From Pseudomonadota bacterium (GTDB taxonomy: Bacteria; Pseudomonadota; Alphaproteobacteria; Azospirillales; Azospirillaceae): a DNA stretch of 64,000 bases. A program made the position numbers and the translations under genes. This document shows, piece after piece, positions 50,877 to 59,733 of this stretch; within the stretch, counting starts at the first letter, position 1; each line of letters begins with the position of its first letter. The stretch spans positions 62,001 through 126,000 of the forward strand of contig JAFAFA010000126.1 in assembly GCA_023423695.1 (NCBI GenBank). Direction: 5' to 3'. The notes beneath the pieces are model-generated. The model was given only the letters and a program-made list of their open reading frames with translations, was not told the DNA's origin and did not search any database.

Positions 50877-51737
50877 TTACGCCGGGTCCTTCCGCTCCCA
50901 GGTCGGCGTCGGCAGAGTCATGCCGTGGTTTCCGCGATAGGCTGCAACCTCTGGCGACGACCAGCCGTCCAGCAGGGCCGGGTCGATCCGGTAGATCTCG
51001 ACGCCCAGCGGGCGGCAGACCTCCAGCGGGTCGCGGGCGTCCGGTCCCCACAGCGGCACGCTGAGGTCGCCGCCGGGACAGGTGGACAGGGCGCAGAGCA
51101 GATCGATTTCGGCGAAGAATTCCAGGAAATCGCCCTTCTTGGCCGGGCAGGCCTTCATGAAATACTTGTCCTCGGCGTTTAGCCCGGTGATCTGGAAGAC
51201 GTTCAGCACGTCATGCACGTCGAACTCGGTCAGGCCATAGGGGGCGACGGCTCGGGTCAGGTTGGAATGGCAATGGTGATGGAAATCCTCGCCCGTCAGC
51301 ATGCGGTTGACGTATGGATCGCAACGCGTGCCCAGCAGGTCGTGGACCCGCCCGCCATACTCGTCGATGCCGTAATCGGCCAGCGTGTCGTGGGTGATGG
51401 TCGCAAGAGGCCGCAGATAGGGCAGCGTCGACCACAGCCGGTCGAAGGTGCTGACATGCGCCTGCTGGAGCTGCCGCGTGCGCGAGGCCCAGAAGCGTTC
51501 GCGCGGGTTGTGGCGGTTCCAGATGTTCAGGTCGGCGACCTGCGGCCCCTCGACGGTGACGATGCGGAACACATGGCCCGCCGGCACGGTCCAGGCGCGG
51601 CCGGAGCGGATCGGCACGACGAAGCTGTCCACCAGCTCCCGCCCCTCGGTCTGCGATCCGATGCGCCCGTAGAAGGCGCGGTCGACGTCGAGCGCAGACC
51701 CTTTGCTGGCCTGGTAGGCGGCGGGATAGCTGGGCAT
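50877..51737 (-). CDS. DUF1989 (urea carboxylase-associated) family protein
   Basis: A 286-residue protein with family signatures: VPAGHVFRIVTVEGPQVADL, WNRHNPRERFWASRTRQ, HDLLGTRCDPYVN, FHHHCHSNLTRAV and CPGGDLSVPLWG. DUF1989 proteins accompany urea carboxylase and related nitrogen genes; their reaction is not settled. GAGGAG precedes the ATG. It lies 101 bases downstream of rpoH in the same direction, with no urea genes nearby, so the usual context is absent. Confidence 0.85.
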   Translation of the reverse strand: MPSYPAAYQASKGSALDVDRAFYGRIGSQTEGRELVDSFVVPIRSGRAWTVPAGHVFRIVTVEGPQVADLNIWNRHNPRERFWASRTRQLQQAHVSTFDRLWSTLPYLRPLATITHDTLADYGIDEYGGRVHDLLGTRCDPYVNRMLTGEDFHHHCHSNLTRAVAPYGLTEFDVHDVLNVFQITGLNAEDKYFMKACPAKKGDFLEFFAEIDLLCALSTCPGGDLSVPLWGPDARDPLEVCRPLGVEIYRIDPALLDGWSSPEVAAYRGNHGMTLPTPTWERKDPA

Positions 51738-51838
51738 CGCGGTCTCCTCTGAGGTTGATCGGGCCGGTCGGCGATCATGGCCAGGGAGGAGCACCGCGAG
51801 CAACAGCTGTTCGCACGGCCACCTTTCGCACAGCCCGC

Positions 51839-52717
51839 TCAGGCCGCGGCGGCGGCCAGGACGCGGGTCTGGCGGGCGACCTTCTCGAAGGCGCGCTCCT
51901 CGATCTGGCGGATGCGCTCGCGGCTGACGCCGTAGCGGACCGACAGGTCCTCCAGGGTCAGCGGGCTGTCCGACAGGCGGCGGCTGGTCAGGATGTCGCG
52001 CTCGCGGTCGTTCAGCACGCCCATCGCCTCGTGCAGCAGGGCGCTGCGCTGGCGGGCCTCGCCGCGCTCGACCAGCGACTCCTCCACCGACGGACGCTCG
52101 TCGGCCAGCAGATCCTGCCATTCGGCCGAATCGCCGTCGGCGCTCATCGGGGCATTGAGCGAGGCCATGGGCGCCGACAGCCGGCGGTTCATGGCGACGA
52201 CGTCATCCTCCGGCACCGACAGGTCGGTGGCGATGCGGGTGACGCTGTCGGGCTGCAGGTCGCCGCTGCCGTATTCGCCCAGCTTCCGCTTCAGGCGGCC
52301 CAGGCTGAAGAAAAGCTTCTTCTGCGCGGCGGTGGTGCCGATCTTCACGAGGCTCCAGGACCGCAGGATGTAATCCTGGATCGAGGCCTTGATCCACCAC
52401 ATCGCGTAGGTGGACAGGCGGAAGCCGCGCTCCGGCTCGAATTTCTTGACGGCGGTCATCAGGCCGAGATTGCCTTCGGCGATCAGGTCGGACAGCGGCA
52501 GGCCGTAGCCGCGATAGCCGCCGGCGATCTTGACGACGAGACGGAGGTGGCTGGTGACCAGCTTGTGCGCCGCATCGACGTCGCCATGCTCGGTCCAGGC
52601 CTTGGCCAGCATGTATTCGTCCTCGGCCGGCAGGACCGGGTAACGGTGCGTGTCGTTGATGTAGCGGGACAGCGATTCGCCGGAATCGGGCGAACGGAGG
52701 GCAATGGCGGTGCTCAT
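51839..52717 (-). CDS. rpoH: RNA polymerase sigma-32 (heat-shock) factor
   Basis: A 292-residue sigma-70-family protein. Region 2 shows TSHLRLVVKIAGGYRGYGLP, DLIAEGNLGLMTAVKKFEPE and FRLSTYAMWWIKASIQDYIL; then comes the RpoH box TTAAQKKLFFSLGRLKRKLG, which separates heat-shock sigmas from RpoD; region 4 ends with VRYGVSRERIRQIEERAF. GAGG lies 8 bases upstream of ATG 52717. Azospirilla carry more than one RpoH; which copy this is cannot be told. Confidence 0.92.
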   Translation of the reverse strand: MSTAIALRSPDSGESLSRYINDTHRYPVLPAEDEYMLAKAWTEHGDVDAAHKLVTSHLRLVVKIAGGYRGYGLPLSDLIAEGNLGLMTAVKKFEPERGFRLSTYAMWWIKASIQDYILRSWSLVKIGTTAAQKKLFFSLGRLKRKLGEYGSGDLQPDSVTRIATDLSVPEDDVVAMNRRLSAPMASLNAPMSADGDSAEWQDLLADERPSVEESLVERGEARQRSALLHEAMGVLNDRERDILTSRRLSDSPLTLEDLSVRYGVSRERIRQIEERAFEKVARQTRVLAAAAA

Positions 52718-52802
52718 GTCACATCCTCGTGCAAAGCGATATGACGGGTGCAGGGCCCCCGAGACGGCGAGCCCAGGCCTCTCCGGCGGAGCAGGCAGGC
52801 AT

Positions 52803-52830
52803 ATAGTACAAAAACGGTGCTGAAAGTCAA
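52803..52830 (-). promoter_or_regulatory. Likely rpoH promoter
   Basis: On the minus strand TTGACT (-35, 52825-52830), 16 bases, then TACTAT (-10, 52803-52808), 86 bases upstream of the start codon. Read as CTTGAC and CTATATG, it also resembles alphaproteobacterial heat-shock promoters, so autoregulation by RpoH is possible. Confidence 0.5.
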
Positions 52831-52950
52831 GCTTGGCGGTCGGGTATCGCACCCGCCACCTCGGGCGATTGACCTCCCTCAGTGCGGAGCAAGCCGAAGC
52901 GTGGCAGCACTGCGCGGTCGCCGGGCACCATCGCGAGGGAACCGCACGCC

Positions 52951-53340
52951 ATGAAGATAGCCGTCGGCACCAAGGATTACCGGACCATCGCCACCCATGG
53001 CGGCCGCACCCGCCGCTTCCTGGTCTATGAGGCGGAGACCGGAGCCGACCCGGTCGAGACCGGCCGGATCGAACTGGCGGAGGAGGAGGTCCTGCACCTC
53101 TGCGGCGACGGCCGGCCCCATCCGATCGACGCGGTGCGGGTGGTCATCACCGGATCGTCCGGCTCGGGATTCGTCGCTCACATGAAGCGCCGCGGCATCG
53201 AACCGGTGACGACGATCGAAACCGATCCCGTCCAGGCCATCCGCGGCTGGTTCGCCGGCACGCTGGAGCCGGCCCCCGAACCGCAGCACCCGCATGAGCA
53301 CCATGACGGCCACCACGAGGGTAACCGGCACCGCCACTGA
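52951..53340 (+). CDS. NifX/NifB-type (dinitrogenase FeMo-cofactor domain) protein with His-rich tail
   Basis: A 129-residue protein of the NifX/NafY/NifB C-terminal family: MKIAVGTKDYRTIATHGGRT, VRVVITGSSGSGFVAHMKRRG and GIEPVTTIETDPVQAIRGWF. The C terminus is strongly His-rich (HPHEHHDGHHEGNRHRH), like a natural metal-binding tag. Family members bind iron-molybdenum cofactor or its precursors. GAGGGA lies upstream of ATG 52951. It is divergent from rpoH, not within a nif cluster. Confidence 0.82.
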   Translation: MKIAVGTKDYRTIATHGGRTRRFLVYEAETGADPVETGRIELAEEEVLHLCGDGRPHPIDAVRVVITGSSGSGFVAHMKRRGIEPVTTIETDPVQAIRGWFAGTLEPAPEPQHPHEHHDGHHEGNRHRH

Positions 53341-53360
53341 GGCGGCGGCGGACGTCCGCC

Positions 53361-54101
53361 TCAGACCGGGAAGCTGACGCTGGCGGTGGTGCCGGCGGCG
53401 TCGCTGTCGGTGGACAGCGTGTCGCCCAACTGGCCGGCCAGCGCCTCGGCCAGCATCAGGCCGTCCTCGGCGGTGGTGTCGAAGCCGGCGGGCAGGGCGC
53501 GGCCGTTGTCCTCAACCGTCAGGCGGGCACGGCCGCTGTCGCCCTGCTGGCGCACGGTGATGCGGATCCAACCGTCGTCGGGGAAGGCATGGTGCAGGCA
53601 GCTGGTCACCAGCTCCGCGATGATCAGGCCGAGCGGCATCGCCTCGTACAGGCCGATCTGGATCGGGTCGGAGTCGACCGTCACCGGCACGCGGGACAGG
53701 GCGCCCGGCGTGCCTTCGCGCACCGCCTCGCACAGGGCGGTGACGTAGCGGCCGAGGTCGACATGGGTGCCGGCGCCGCTCTCGTGCAGTTGGCGATAGA
53801 GGATCGCCAGCGCCTCGATGCGCACCATGGTCTGTTCGTAGGCGGCGCGGGCGTCGGGGTCGCGGATGCGGCCGGCCTGCAGCTTCAGCAGACTGATCAC
53901 CAACTGCAGGCTGTTCTTTGCGCGATGCTGGAGTTCCCGAAGCTCGGCTTCCAACTCCTGGATGCGCGCCGTCAGCCGGTCGGCCGGGGACGCCCCGGAC
54001 GCGACGCCGTCGCCCGGCTGGTCCGGAGGAGAGTAAGCGGCCTGGGACCGCGGAAGCATCGGCATGGGAACGGACTCGGCTCGGTCATCACAGGTAAGCA
54101 T
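53361..54101 (-). CDS. HisKA_2-type sensor histidine kinase
   Basis: A cytoplasmic kinase of about 246 residues with no membrane segment or sensor domain. The DHp has the HisKA_2 pattern ELQHRAKNSLQLVISLLKLQ, with the phospho-His in QHRAKN, and an HATPase domain follows (IIAELVTSCLHHAFP, LTVEDNGRALP, EDGLMLAEALAGQLG). Small kinases of this kind pair with general stress regulators of the PhyR/NepR/EcfG system in Alphaproteobacteria; that link is inferred. GTG 54113 is an alternative start. Confidence 0.82.
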   Translation of the reverse strand: MLTCDDRAESVPMPMLPRSQAAYSPPDQPGDGVASGASPADRLTARIQELEAELRELQHRAKNSLQLVISLLKLQAGRIRDPDARAAYEQTMVRIEALAILYRQLHESGAGTHVDLGRYVTALCEAVREGTPGALSRVPVTVDSDPIQIGLYEAMPLGLIIAELVTSCLHHAFPDDGWIRITVRQQGDSGRARLTVEDNGRALPAGFDTTAEDGLMLAEALAGQLGDTLSTDSDAAGTTASVSFPV

Positions 54102-54321
54102 CGTCGAAAACACTCGTCAATCTAAGCGCTTGTCCGGCAGGCCCCACCGGTTCTGAGGGAGTAACCCGCCGCGCCTAACCGTTAAGTCCGAGGCATCGTG
54201 ACGGTCGTGCCGCAACCCGCCGGCTCCGGATGCGGCCCCGGATGGGCATACGGATGGGAGCGGGCGGGTGCCCGCCGAAAGATAGGTTGTATCTAGCGGT
54301 TGCACTGGCAAGAGTGGCCGC

Positions 54322-55389
54322 ATGACGATGCGAAAGATGTTGGTCTGGGGCCTGCTGCTGACGGCCCTGTCGGGCGGCTGCGCCGCCGTGGTCGGGGCCG
54401 GTGGCGACTCTCGCGACCCGGAAATTGTCACCGCCAGGGAGGTGCCGCTCGACCGCGGCCGGCCGGAAAAGGCGGCAATCGGGCCGCTGCGCTTCCTGGG
54501 AGGTCTCGAAATTGCCGGAGGTGACCGGGTCGGTGGGCTGTCCGGCCTGTGGGTCGATCCGGCGGGCGAACGCTTCGTCGCCGTCGGCGATACCGGGCTG
54601 GTGGTGGACGGCCGGCTGCGGACCGACGCCGGGGGGCGCCTGACCGGGGTCGCCGAGGTCCGCGCCCGCCCGCTGCCGGTGGAGGAGGGGGTTTCCCGCC
54701 GCAAGCGCCGCACCGACGCGGAGGATCTGACGCGTCTGGCCGACGGCGGCTGGCTGGTCTCGCTGGAGCGCGACCACCGTATCCTGCGCTATTCCGGCGG
54801 CGCCCACGGACCGGAAGGCACGCCGACGACGCTCCCCCTGCCGCCGGGGGTGGAGGATGCCCCGGAGAATGGCGGGCTGGAGGCCCTGACCCGTCTTCCC
54901 GACGGCCGACTGCTGGTCCTGGAGGAGGGCGAGGACGACGGCCGGCAGGAGCGCCGCGCCTGGATTACCGGGGCAGGGATTACCGGAGCAGGGATTGCGG
55001 GTGTCGGCTCGCCGAAGGATGCCGTGCCGCGCCGTGCGGCGGACTGGCAGCCGCTCACCTACCGCGCGGCACCCCGCTACCGGCCGACCGGCGTCGCCCC
55101 GCTGCCCGACGGCGGCGTTCTGGTGCTGGAGCGGCGGGTGTCGCTTCTGGGCGGCTGGTCGTCGCGTCTGGTCCGGGTGGCGCCGCAACAGCTGAGGGCC
55201 GGGGCCGTCATCGAAGGGGAGGAACTTGCCCGGCTGGAGTCGCCCCTGGTGAACGACAATTTCGAAGGCATCGCCACGCGCCCTGGACCGTCGGGGGAAA
55301 CGCTGGTCTACCTGATCTCCGACGACAATTTCAGCTCGCTCCAGCGCACTTATCTGCTGCTGTTCGCCTTGGACGGGCCGTCTTCCTGA
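54322..55389 (+). CDS. Esterase-like/phytase-like lipoprotein
   Basis: A 355-residue protein with a lipoprotein-type signal (KMLVWGLLLTALSGGC, probable lipidated Cys) and the 'esterase-like activity of phytase' fold: FLGGLEIAGGDRVGGLSGLW, RFVAVGDTGLVVDGRL, SLERDHRILRY, NGGLEALTRLPDGRLLVLEE and LVNDNFEGIA. It is a beta-propeller probably in the periplasm or outer membrane; the substrate is unknown. A short tandem repeat gives ITGAGITGAGIAG near residue 217. Confidence 0.82.
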   Translation: MTMRKMLVWGLLLTALSGGCAAVVGAGGDSRDPEIVTAREVPLDRGRPEKAAIGPLRFLGGLEIAGGDRVGGLSGLWVDPAGERFVAVGDTGLVVDGRLRTDAGGRLTGVAEVRARPLPVEEGVSRRKRRTDAEDLTRLADGGWLVSLERDHRILRYSGGAHGPEGTPTTLPLPPGVEDAPENGGLEALTRLPDGRLLVLEEGEDDGRQERRAWITGAGITGAGIAGVGSPKDAVPRRAADWQPLTYRAAPRYRPTGVAPLPDGGVLVLERRVSLLGGWSSRLVRVAPQQLRAGAVIEGEELARLESPLVNDNFEGIATRPGPSGETLVYLISDDNFSSLQRTYLLLFALDGPSS

Positions 55390-55493
55390 TAACGCCTTTC
55401 GACCAAAGTCGGACGGGGCGAAGCCTGCTGCGGATTTGACAGTGCGGCGCCCTTGCGGCTAGCTGCCTCCAGGTGTTTGCGAAGGAAACAATC

Positions 55494-56423
55494 ATGGCGG
55501 CGAGCGATAAGCTGGCGGCGGGGCGGGCCGCCGCCGCACCGGCGGTTCCGGCGGTTACCCCCGGGCTGAGGCAGGCGGTGCTGCTGACCCTGCTGGCGAT
55601 GCTGGCCTTCGCCGCCAACTCCATTCTGTGCCGGCTGGCCCTGACCCAGACCGCCATAGACCCGGCCGGCTTCATCCTGGTGCGGATCTCCTCCGGTGCC
55701 GCCAGCCTGTGGCTGATCGCCCGCGCGACCGGGCATGCAAAGCCCGGAGCGGGAAGCTGGCGCGGTGCGGCGGCGCTGCTGGCCTATGCGGCGGCCTTTT
55801 CCTTCGCTTATCTGACCATGACCGCGGGGACCGGGGCGCTTCTGCTGTTCGGGGCGGTACAGGCCACCATGATCGTGGTCGGGCTCTATCGCGGTGAACG
55901 GCTGGTGGCGCTGCAATGGGGCGGTCTGGCTCTGGCGTTCTGCGGGCTGGCGCTGCTGCTTGCGCCGGGTCTGTCGGCTCCCGATCCGCTGGGGGCGCTG
56001 CTGATGGTGGCGGCCGGTGCGGCCTGGGGCGTCTATTCGCTGCTGGGGCGGGCCAGCCGCGATCCGATCGCCACCACCGCCGGCAATTTCCTGCGCGCCG
56101 TTCCGATGGCGGCGGCGCTGGCGCTGCTGTCGGCGCTGACCGGGCCATTGTTTGGCGGCGGGCTGCGCTGGGATGGGGGCGGCCTGCTCTATGCCGTCCT
56201 GTCGGGAGCGCTGGCGTCGGGGGTGGGCTATGCGATCTGGTACGCCGCGCTGCCGGCCCTGACCGCCGCCCGCGCCGCTTCCGTGCAGTTGAGCGTCCCG
56301 GTCATCACCGCGCTGGCCGCGGTGCTGGCGCTGGGCGAGCGGATCACACCTACGCTGGCGGTCTCCTCCGTCGCGGTGCTGGGGGGCATCGCGCTGGTGA
56401 TCGTCGGAAAGCGGCGGGCTTAA
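55494..56423 (+). CDS. EamA/DMT-family membrane transporter
   Basis: A 309-residue protein with ten hydrophobic segments in two EamA repeats (LLTLLAMLAFAANSILCRLA and LGALLMVAAGAAWGVYSLLG). It keeps the SILCRLAL motif seen in exporters of small organic molecules. AAGGA lies about 7 bases upstream of ATG 55494. It follows the phytase-like gene by 104 bases and is convergent with a kinase gene. The substrate is unknown. Confidence 0.85.
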   Translation: MAASDKLAAGRAAAAPAVPAVTPGLRQAVLLTLLAMLAFAANSILCRLALTQTAIDPAGFILVRISSGAASLWLIARATGHAKPGAGSWRGAAALLAYAAAFSFAYLTMTAGTGALLLFGAVQATMIVVGLYRGERLVALQWGGLALAFCGLALLLAPGLSAPDPLGALLMVAAGAAWGVYSLLGRASRDPIATTAGNFLRAVPMAAALALLSALTGPLFGGGLRWDGGGLLYAVLSGALASGVGYAIWYAALPALTAARAASVQLSVPVITALAAVLALGERITPTLAVSSVAVLGGIALVIVGKRRA

Positions 56424-56455
56424 GGGGAAGTCCTCACGCCGCGCTCACACCGCAC

Positions 56456-58285
56456 TCACACGGGGACCGTCTGCGTCCGTTCCAGCGCCATCAGGTCGGC
56501 AGGACGGCTGCGCAGGCGTCCCGGCGGGAACAGCACTGTGGCGGTGGTGCCGCGCCCCAGCACGCTGGACAGCACGAACCGCCCGTCCTGCATCTCCACC
56601 AGCGACTTGACCAGCGGCAGCCCCAGCCCGGTTCCGGCATAGCGCCGGGTGTGGGAGTTGTCGACCTGATGGAACGGTTCCATCACCTGCTCAAGCTCGA
56701 CGGCGGGGATGCCGATGCCGGTGTCGTTGACCCGCAGGCGCAGGCTGCGTGCCGCCCGATCCGCCTCAACCGCGATCCGGCCGCCGGGCGGCGTGAACTT
56801 CACGGCGTTGGACAGCAGGTTCAGCAGGATCTGCCGCACCGCGCGGGCGTCGGCGTACAGGATGGGCAGGGGATCGTCCAGCTTCGCCGTCAGGGTCACG
56901 CCCTTTTCGAGCGCCAGAGGCTCCATCTGGCGCAGGCACTCGCCGATCAGGCCCTCCACCGCCAGTTCCTCCTGGTGCAGGACGTATTTGCCCGATTCGA
57001 TCTTGGTGGTGTCGAGGATGTCGTTGATCAGGCTCAGCAGATGCTGGCCGGACCGGCGGATGTCGCCGACATATTCGGTCTGCTTGGACGTCATCGCGCC
57101 GAAGATGCCGCTTTCCAGCGCCTCCGCGAAGCCGATCACTGCGTTCAGCGGGGTGCGCAACTCGTGGCTCATGTTCGCCAGGAACTGCGTCTTGGCCCGG
57201 TTGGCGGCGTCGGAGACCTGCTTGGCGGCGATCAGCTCCGCCTCAATACGGTGGCGGGCGGCGATGTCCTGGATCAGTCTGTGCTGGCTGTCGCGCAGCG
57301 CCCGCTCGCTGCCCTGCAGGTCGGTCATCGCCCGTTCGCGCCGCCCCGCCTCGCGCAGCAGGGCCAGCATCATCAGCCCGAGCACCAGCGTGCCGGCGAG
57401 TCCGGCGGCTGCCAGCATGACGGCCTTGGACCGCCAGGGGGCGAGCACCGCGTCGCGCGACGACGACACCGTCACCACCAGCGGCATTTCGGCCGAGGCG
57501 CGGTAGCTGAGGATACGCCGCGGCCCGTCGGCCGCGCTGTCCAGCAGTTCTGTGCCGACCGGCGCCTCCTTCAGCAGCCGGGTGAACAGCGGCAGATGGC
57601 GGGCCGACCGGCCGATATAGGTCTCATGGTCGGGAAAGCGGGCCATCACCGGCCCGTCGGCATGATAAAGCGTCACCACGGCGTCGCCGGGAAGCGCCAG
57701 CGTCCGGTAGAGGCCGCGGAGGGCCGTTGGCTCCATCACCGCGACCACCACGCCTGCGAAGCGCCCGTCCGGGGCGTTCAGCCGCCGGCTCATGCCGATG
57801 AACCAGGTACCGGAGGTGCGCCCCCGTGCCGGATTGCCGACGAAGACCCCGTCCGCTCCGCCGGCGACAAGCCCATCGCGGTGGGCCATCAGGTAATCGC
57901 GGTCCGACAGGTCGAGGTCGGCAGGGGTCAGCGTCTGGGTGTCGTGGACCAGCCTGCCGTCGGCGGCGACCACCAGCATGGCGCGGATCAGCGGCGACTG
58001 GCCGGCCTGACGGCGCAGCAGGGCATGCACGTCGGCATCGCCCCGCTCCCAGCTGTCGCTGCGGACGGCCAGCACCTCCGCCACCCCGGCCAGGATTTTC
58101 GATACGCCCGAAAAGCTGTCGGTCGCATGGCGCTCGAGCACCAGCGCCATCGCCCCATTCTCTTCCCGTGCCCGGGTGACGGTCTCGCTGCGCTCATGCA
58201 GGAGGTCGTAGCCGATCAGGGCGTTGAAGCCGACGATCAGCGCCATGCCGAAGGCGCCCATTCCCCCTTTGAGACGCGAGATCAA
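56456..58285 (-). CDS. dCache-type sensor histidine kinase
   Basis: About 609 residues: membrane helix (GAFGMALIVGFNALIGYDLL), periplasmic dCache/PDC sensor (about 35-275; SDRDYLMAHRDG, GTWFIGMSRRLNAPDGRFAG), second helix (AVMLAAAGLAGTLVLGLMML), coiled coil, HisKA (ANMSHELRTPLNAVIGFAEA) and HATPase (NLLSNAVKFTPPGG, NDTGIGIP, GTGLGLPLVKSLV). There is no receiver. The start is unclear: TTG 58285 keeps a basic stretch before the helix, ATG 58261 is the alternative. No partner regulator is adjacent. Confidence 0.87.
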   Translation of the reverse strand: MISRLKGGMGAFGMALIVGFNALIGYDLLHERSETVTRAREENGAMALVLERHATDSFSGVSKILAGVAEVLAVRSDSWERGDADVHALLRRQAGQSPLIRAMLVVAADGRLVHDTQTLTPADLDLSDRDYLMAHRDGLVAGGADGVFVGNPARGRTSGTWFIGMSRRLNAPDGRFAGVVVAVMEPTALRGLYRTLALPGDAVVTLYHADGPVMARFPDHETYIGRSARHLPLFTRLLKEAPVGTELLDSAADGPRRILSYRASAEMPLVVTVSSSRDAVLAPWRSKAVMLAAAGLAGTLVLGLMMLALLREAGRRERAMTDLQGSERALRDSQHRLIQDIAARHRIEAELIAAKQVSDAANRAKTQFLANMSHELRTPLNAVIGFAEALESGIFGAMTSKQTEYVGDIRRSGQHLLSLINDILDTTKIESGKYVLHQEELAVEGLIGECLRQMEPLALEKGVTLTAKLDDPLPILYADARAVRQILLNLLSNAVKFTPPGGRIAVEADRAARSLRLRVNDTGIGIPAVELEQVMEPFHQVDNSHTRRYAGTGLGLPLVKSLVEMQDGRFVLSSVLGRGTTATVLFPPGRLRSRPADLMALERTQTVPV

Positions 58286-58386
58286 CCGACGGCCCGCCGT
58301 GTCCGGTCATGGATTGACCGATGCTACACCGCGAACCGCAACGCCGGAAGTCGCCTTTTCGTGGAAAAGGCTAAGGGCTTATTCTC

Positions 58387-58509
58387 TTAAAGGCGGACGG
58401 TGGAGCTAGAGAAACGCTCGGCGGTCGAATGGCCGATGGAGTTCAACGCCACCGCCGCGCCCAGCGCGATCACCGCCGCGGCGGCAAAGCCGAGGATCAT
58501 GGCCTTCAT
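58387..58509 (-). CDS. Very small membrane/exported peptide (40 aa)
   Basis: A 40-codon frame starting at ATG 58509, with GGGAG 7 bases upstream. It reads MKAMILGFAAAAVIALGAAV then ALNSIGHSTAERFSSSTVRL: one Ala-rich hydrophobic helix and a short polar tail. I do not recognise the family. The good ribosome site and membrane-helix pattern support it as a real small protein upstream of the kinase at 58285. Confidence 0.65.
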   Translation of the reverse strand: MKAMILGFAAAAVIALGAAVALNSIGHSTAERFSSSTVRL

Positions 58510-58625
58510 CTCTGGTCTCCCATGTTTGGATTTGGCATGTCTGAATTCGGTGCATAAAAGCAAAGCGGCTCCGGCGGCGCAATCCGCGCTTTCCCGGAGT
58601 CGGGCTCCCGAAATCGGCGCCGGTG

Positions 58626-58805
58626 TCAGAGTTCGTCCGGATCCACCACCGAAAGCGAGATGACGTCGCTATCGATCAGCACCTTGCCCGCATGCTCGAA
58701 ATTCACGGTGATGCGGTTGCGGATGGCCGACTGCACCTGCCCCAGTCCCCAATCGGGCTGGTCGGGGTGGCGCACCCAGGCGCCGGGCACCAGCGAATCA
58801 TCCAT
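58626..58805 (-). CDS. DUF3553-like small protein
   Basis: A 59-residue protein whose core, GAWVRHPDQPDWGLGQVQSA, followed by VNFEHAGKVLI, matches the DUF3553 family of Alphaproteobacteria, resembling the small domain found in UvrD-like contexts. ATG 58805 (MDDSLVPGAW) is preferred since GGGA lies about 7 bases upstream; ATG 58817 is also in frame. It is divergent from chpT. The function is unknown, possibly nucleic-acid binding. Confidence 0.75.
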   Translation of the reverse strand: MDDSLVPGAWVRHPDQPDWGLGQVQSAIRNRITVNFEHAGKVLIDSDVISLSVVDPDEL

Positions 58806-58929
58806 GTCGCGTCCCATCCGTCAGTCTATTCTACATAGGAAATGCGACCGCCTGTGCGGCGGCGCCGTGAGAGTATAGAATCGCCGGCACCGCGCCGTCG
58901 CCGCTCCTTTTTCCACCGGAGACCGTCTC

Positions 58930-59613
58930 GTGACCGAATCGCCTTCCCAACCCGTCAGCGTCGACATCCACATCCTGGAACTGCTGGCGTCGAAGCTCTG
59001 CCACGATCTGGTCAGTCCGGTCGGCGCCATCCGCAACGGCCTGGAACTGATCGAGGAGATGCAGGAGGACGAGGATGGTGGCGGGTTGGCCGGGGGCTTC
59101 CTGGGCGAGGCGGTGAAGCTGATCGACCATTCCTCCGGTCAGGCGGACCGCCGGCTGCGGGTGTTCCGGCTGGCCTACGGGGTGGCCGGGCGCGACCAGA
59201 AGGGGTTCGGCGACGCCCGCAACGCCGCCGCCGGCTATCTCGAGGGCGGCCGCACCCGGCTGGACTGGCCGGAACGGGTGCCGCACGACATGACGGCCCA
59301 GCGCCGCGGCGTGGTGAAGCTGGTGCTGAACCTCATCCTGCTGGCAGATGAAGCGCTGACCCATGGCGGCCTCGTGTCCGTCGCGGCCGAGGGCGACGAG
59401 ACGGCCGGCCGCATCACCGTGACCGCCGCTGGCCGCCCCGGCACCCTGAAACCGGATGCCGCCGCGGCCCTGGCCGGTACGGCGACGCCCGATGCGCTGA
59501 CGCCCCGCACCATCCACGCCTATCTTGCCGGACGGCTGGCGGAGAGCGACGGCTTCCGCATCGCCGTCGCCACCGAAAGCAGCGAGCGGCTGGTCTTCAC
59601 CGCGGAGTGGTGA
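58930..59613 (+). CDS. chpT: ChpT-type histidine phosphotransferase
   Basis: A 227-residue protein with a DHp-like helical hairpin (ELLASKLCHDLVSPVGAIRN, phospho-His in CHDLVSP) and a degenerate ATPase-like domain, as in Caulobacter ChpT, which passes phosphate from CckA to CtrA and CpdR. GTG 58930 has GGAG about 9 bases upstream. It sits 500 bases upstream of the che operon in the same direction. A role in the CtrA relay, controlling motility or the cell cycle, is inferred. Confidence 0.85.
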   Translation: MTESPSQPVSVDIHILELLASKLCHDLVSPVGAIRNGLELIEEMQEDEDGGGLAGGFLGEAVKLIDHSSGQADRRLRVFRLAYGVAGRDQKGFGDARNAAAGYLEGGRTRLDWPERVPHDMTAQRRGVVKLVLNLILLADEALTHGGLVSVAAEGDETAGRITVTAAGRPGTLKPDAAAALAGTATPDALTPRTIHAYLAGRLAESDGFRIAVATESSERLVFTAEW

Positions 59614-59630
59614 GGCTCCTTGTACCAGCG

Positions 59631-59733
59631 GCTTTCGATCCTGACCGGTCAGGATCGAAAGCTTCGGCGGCATGGGCCGCCGCCGTGCCGGTCGGCACGG
59701 ATACCGGCGGTCATCATCAATGATCGCCGGTAT
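59631..59733. repeat. Chain of inverted repeats after chpT
   Basis: First is a perfect 32-base palindrome at 59631-59662 (half-site GCTTTCGATCCTGACC), then CGTGCCG/CGGCACG at 59684-59699, then ATACCGGCG/CGCCGGTAT at 59701-59733 with an inner TCAT/ATGA. These lie between convergent chpT and a small gene and probably end transcription from both; the long palindrome is unusually perfect for a terminator. Confidence 0.6.
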
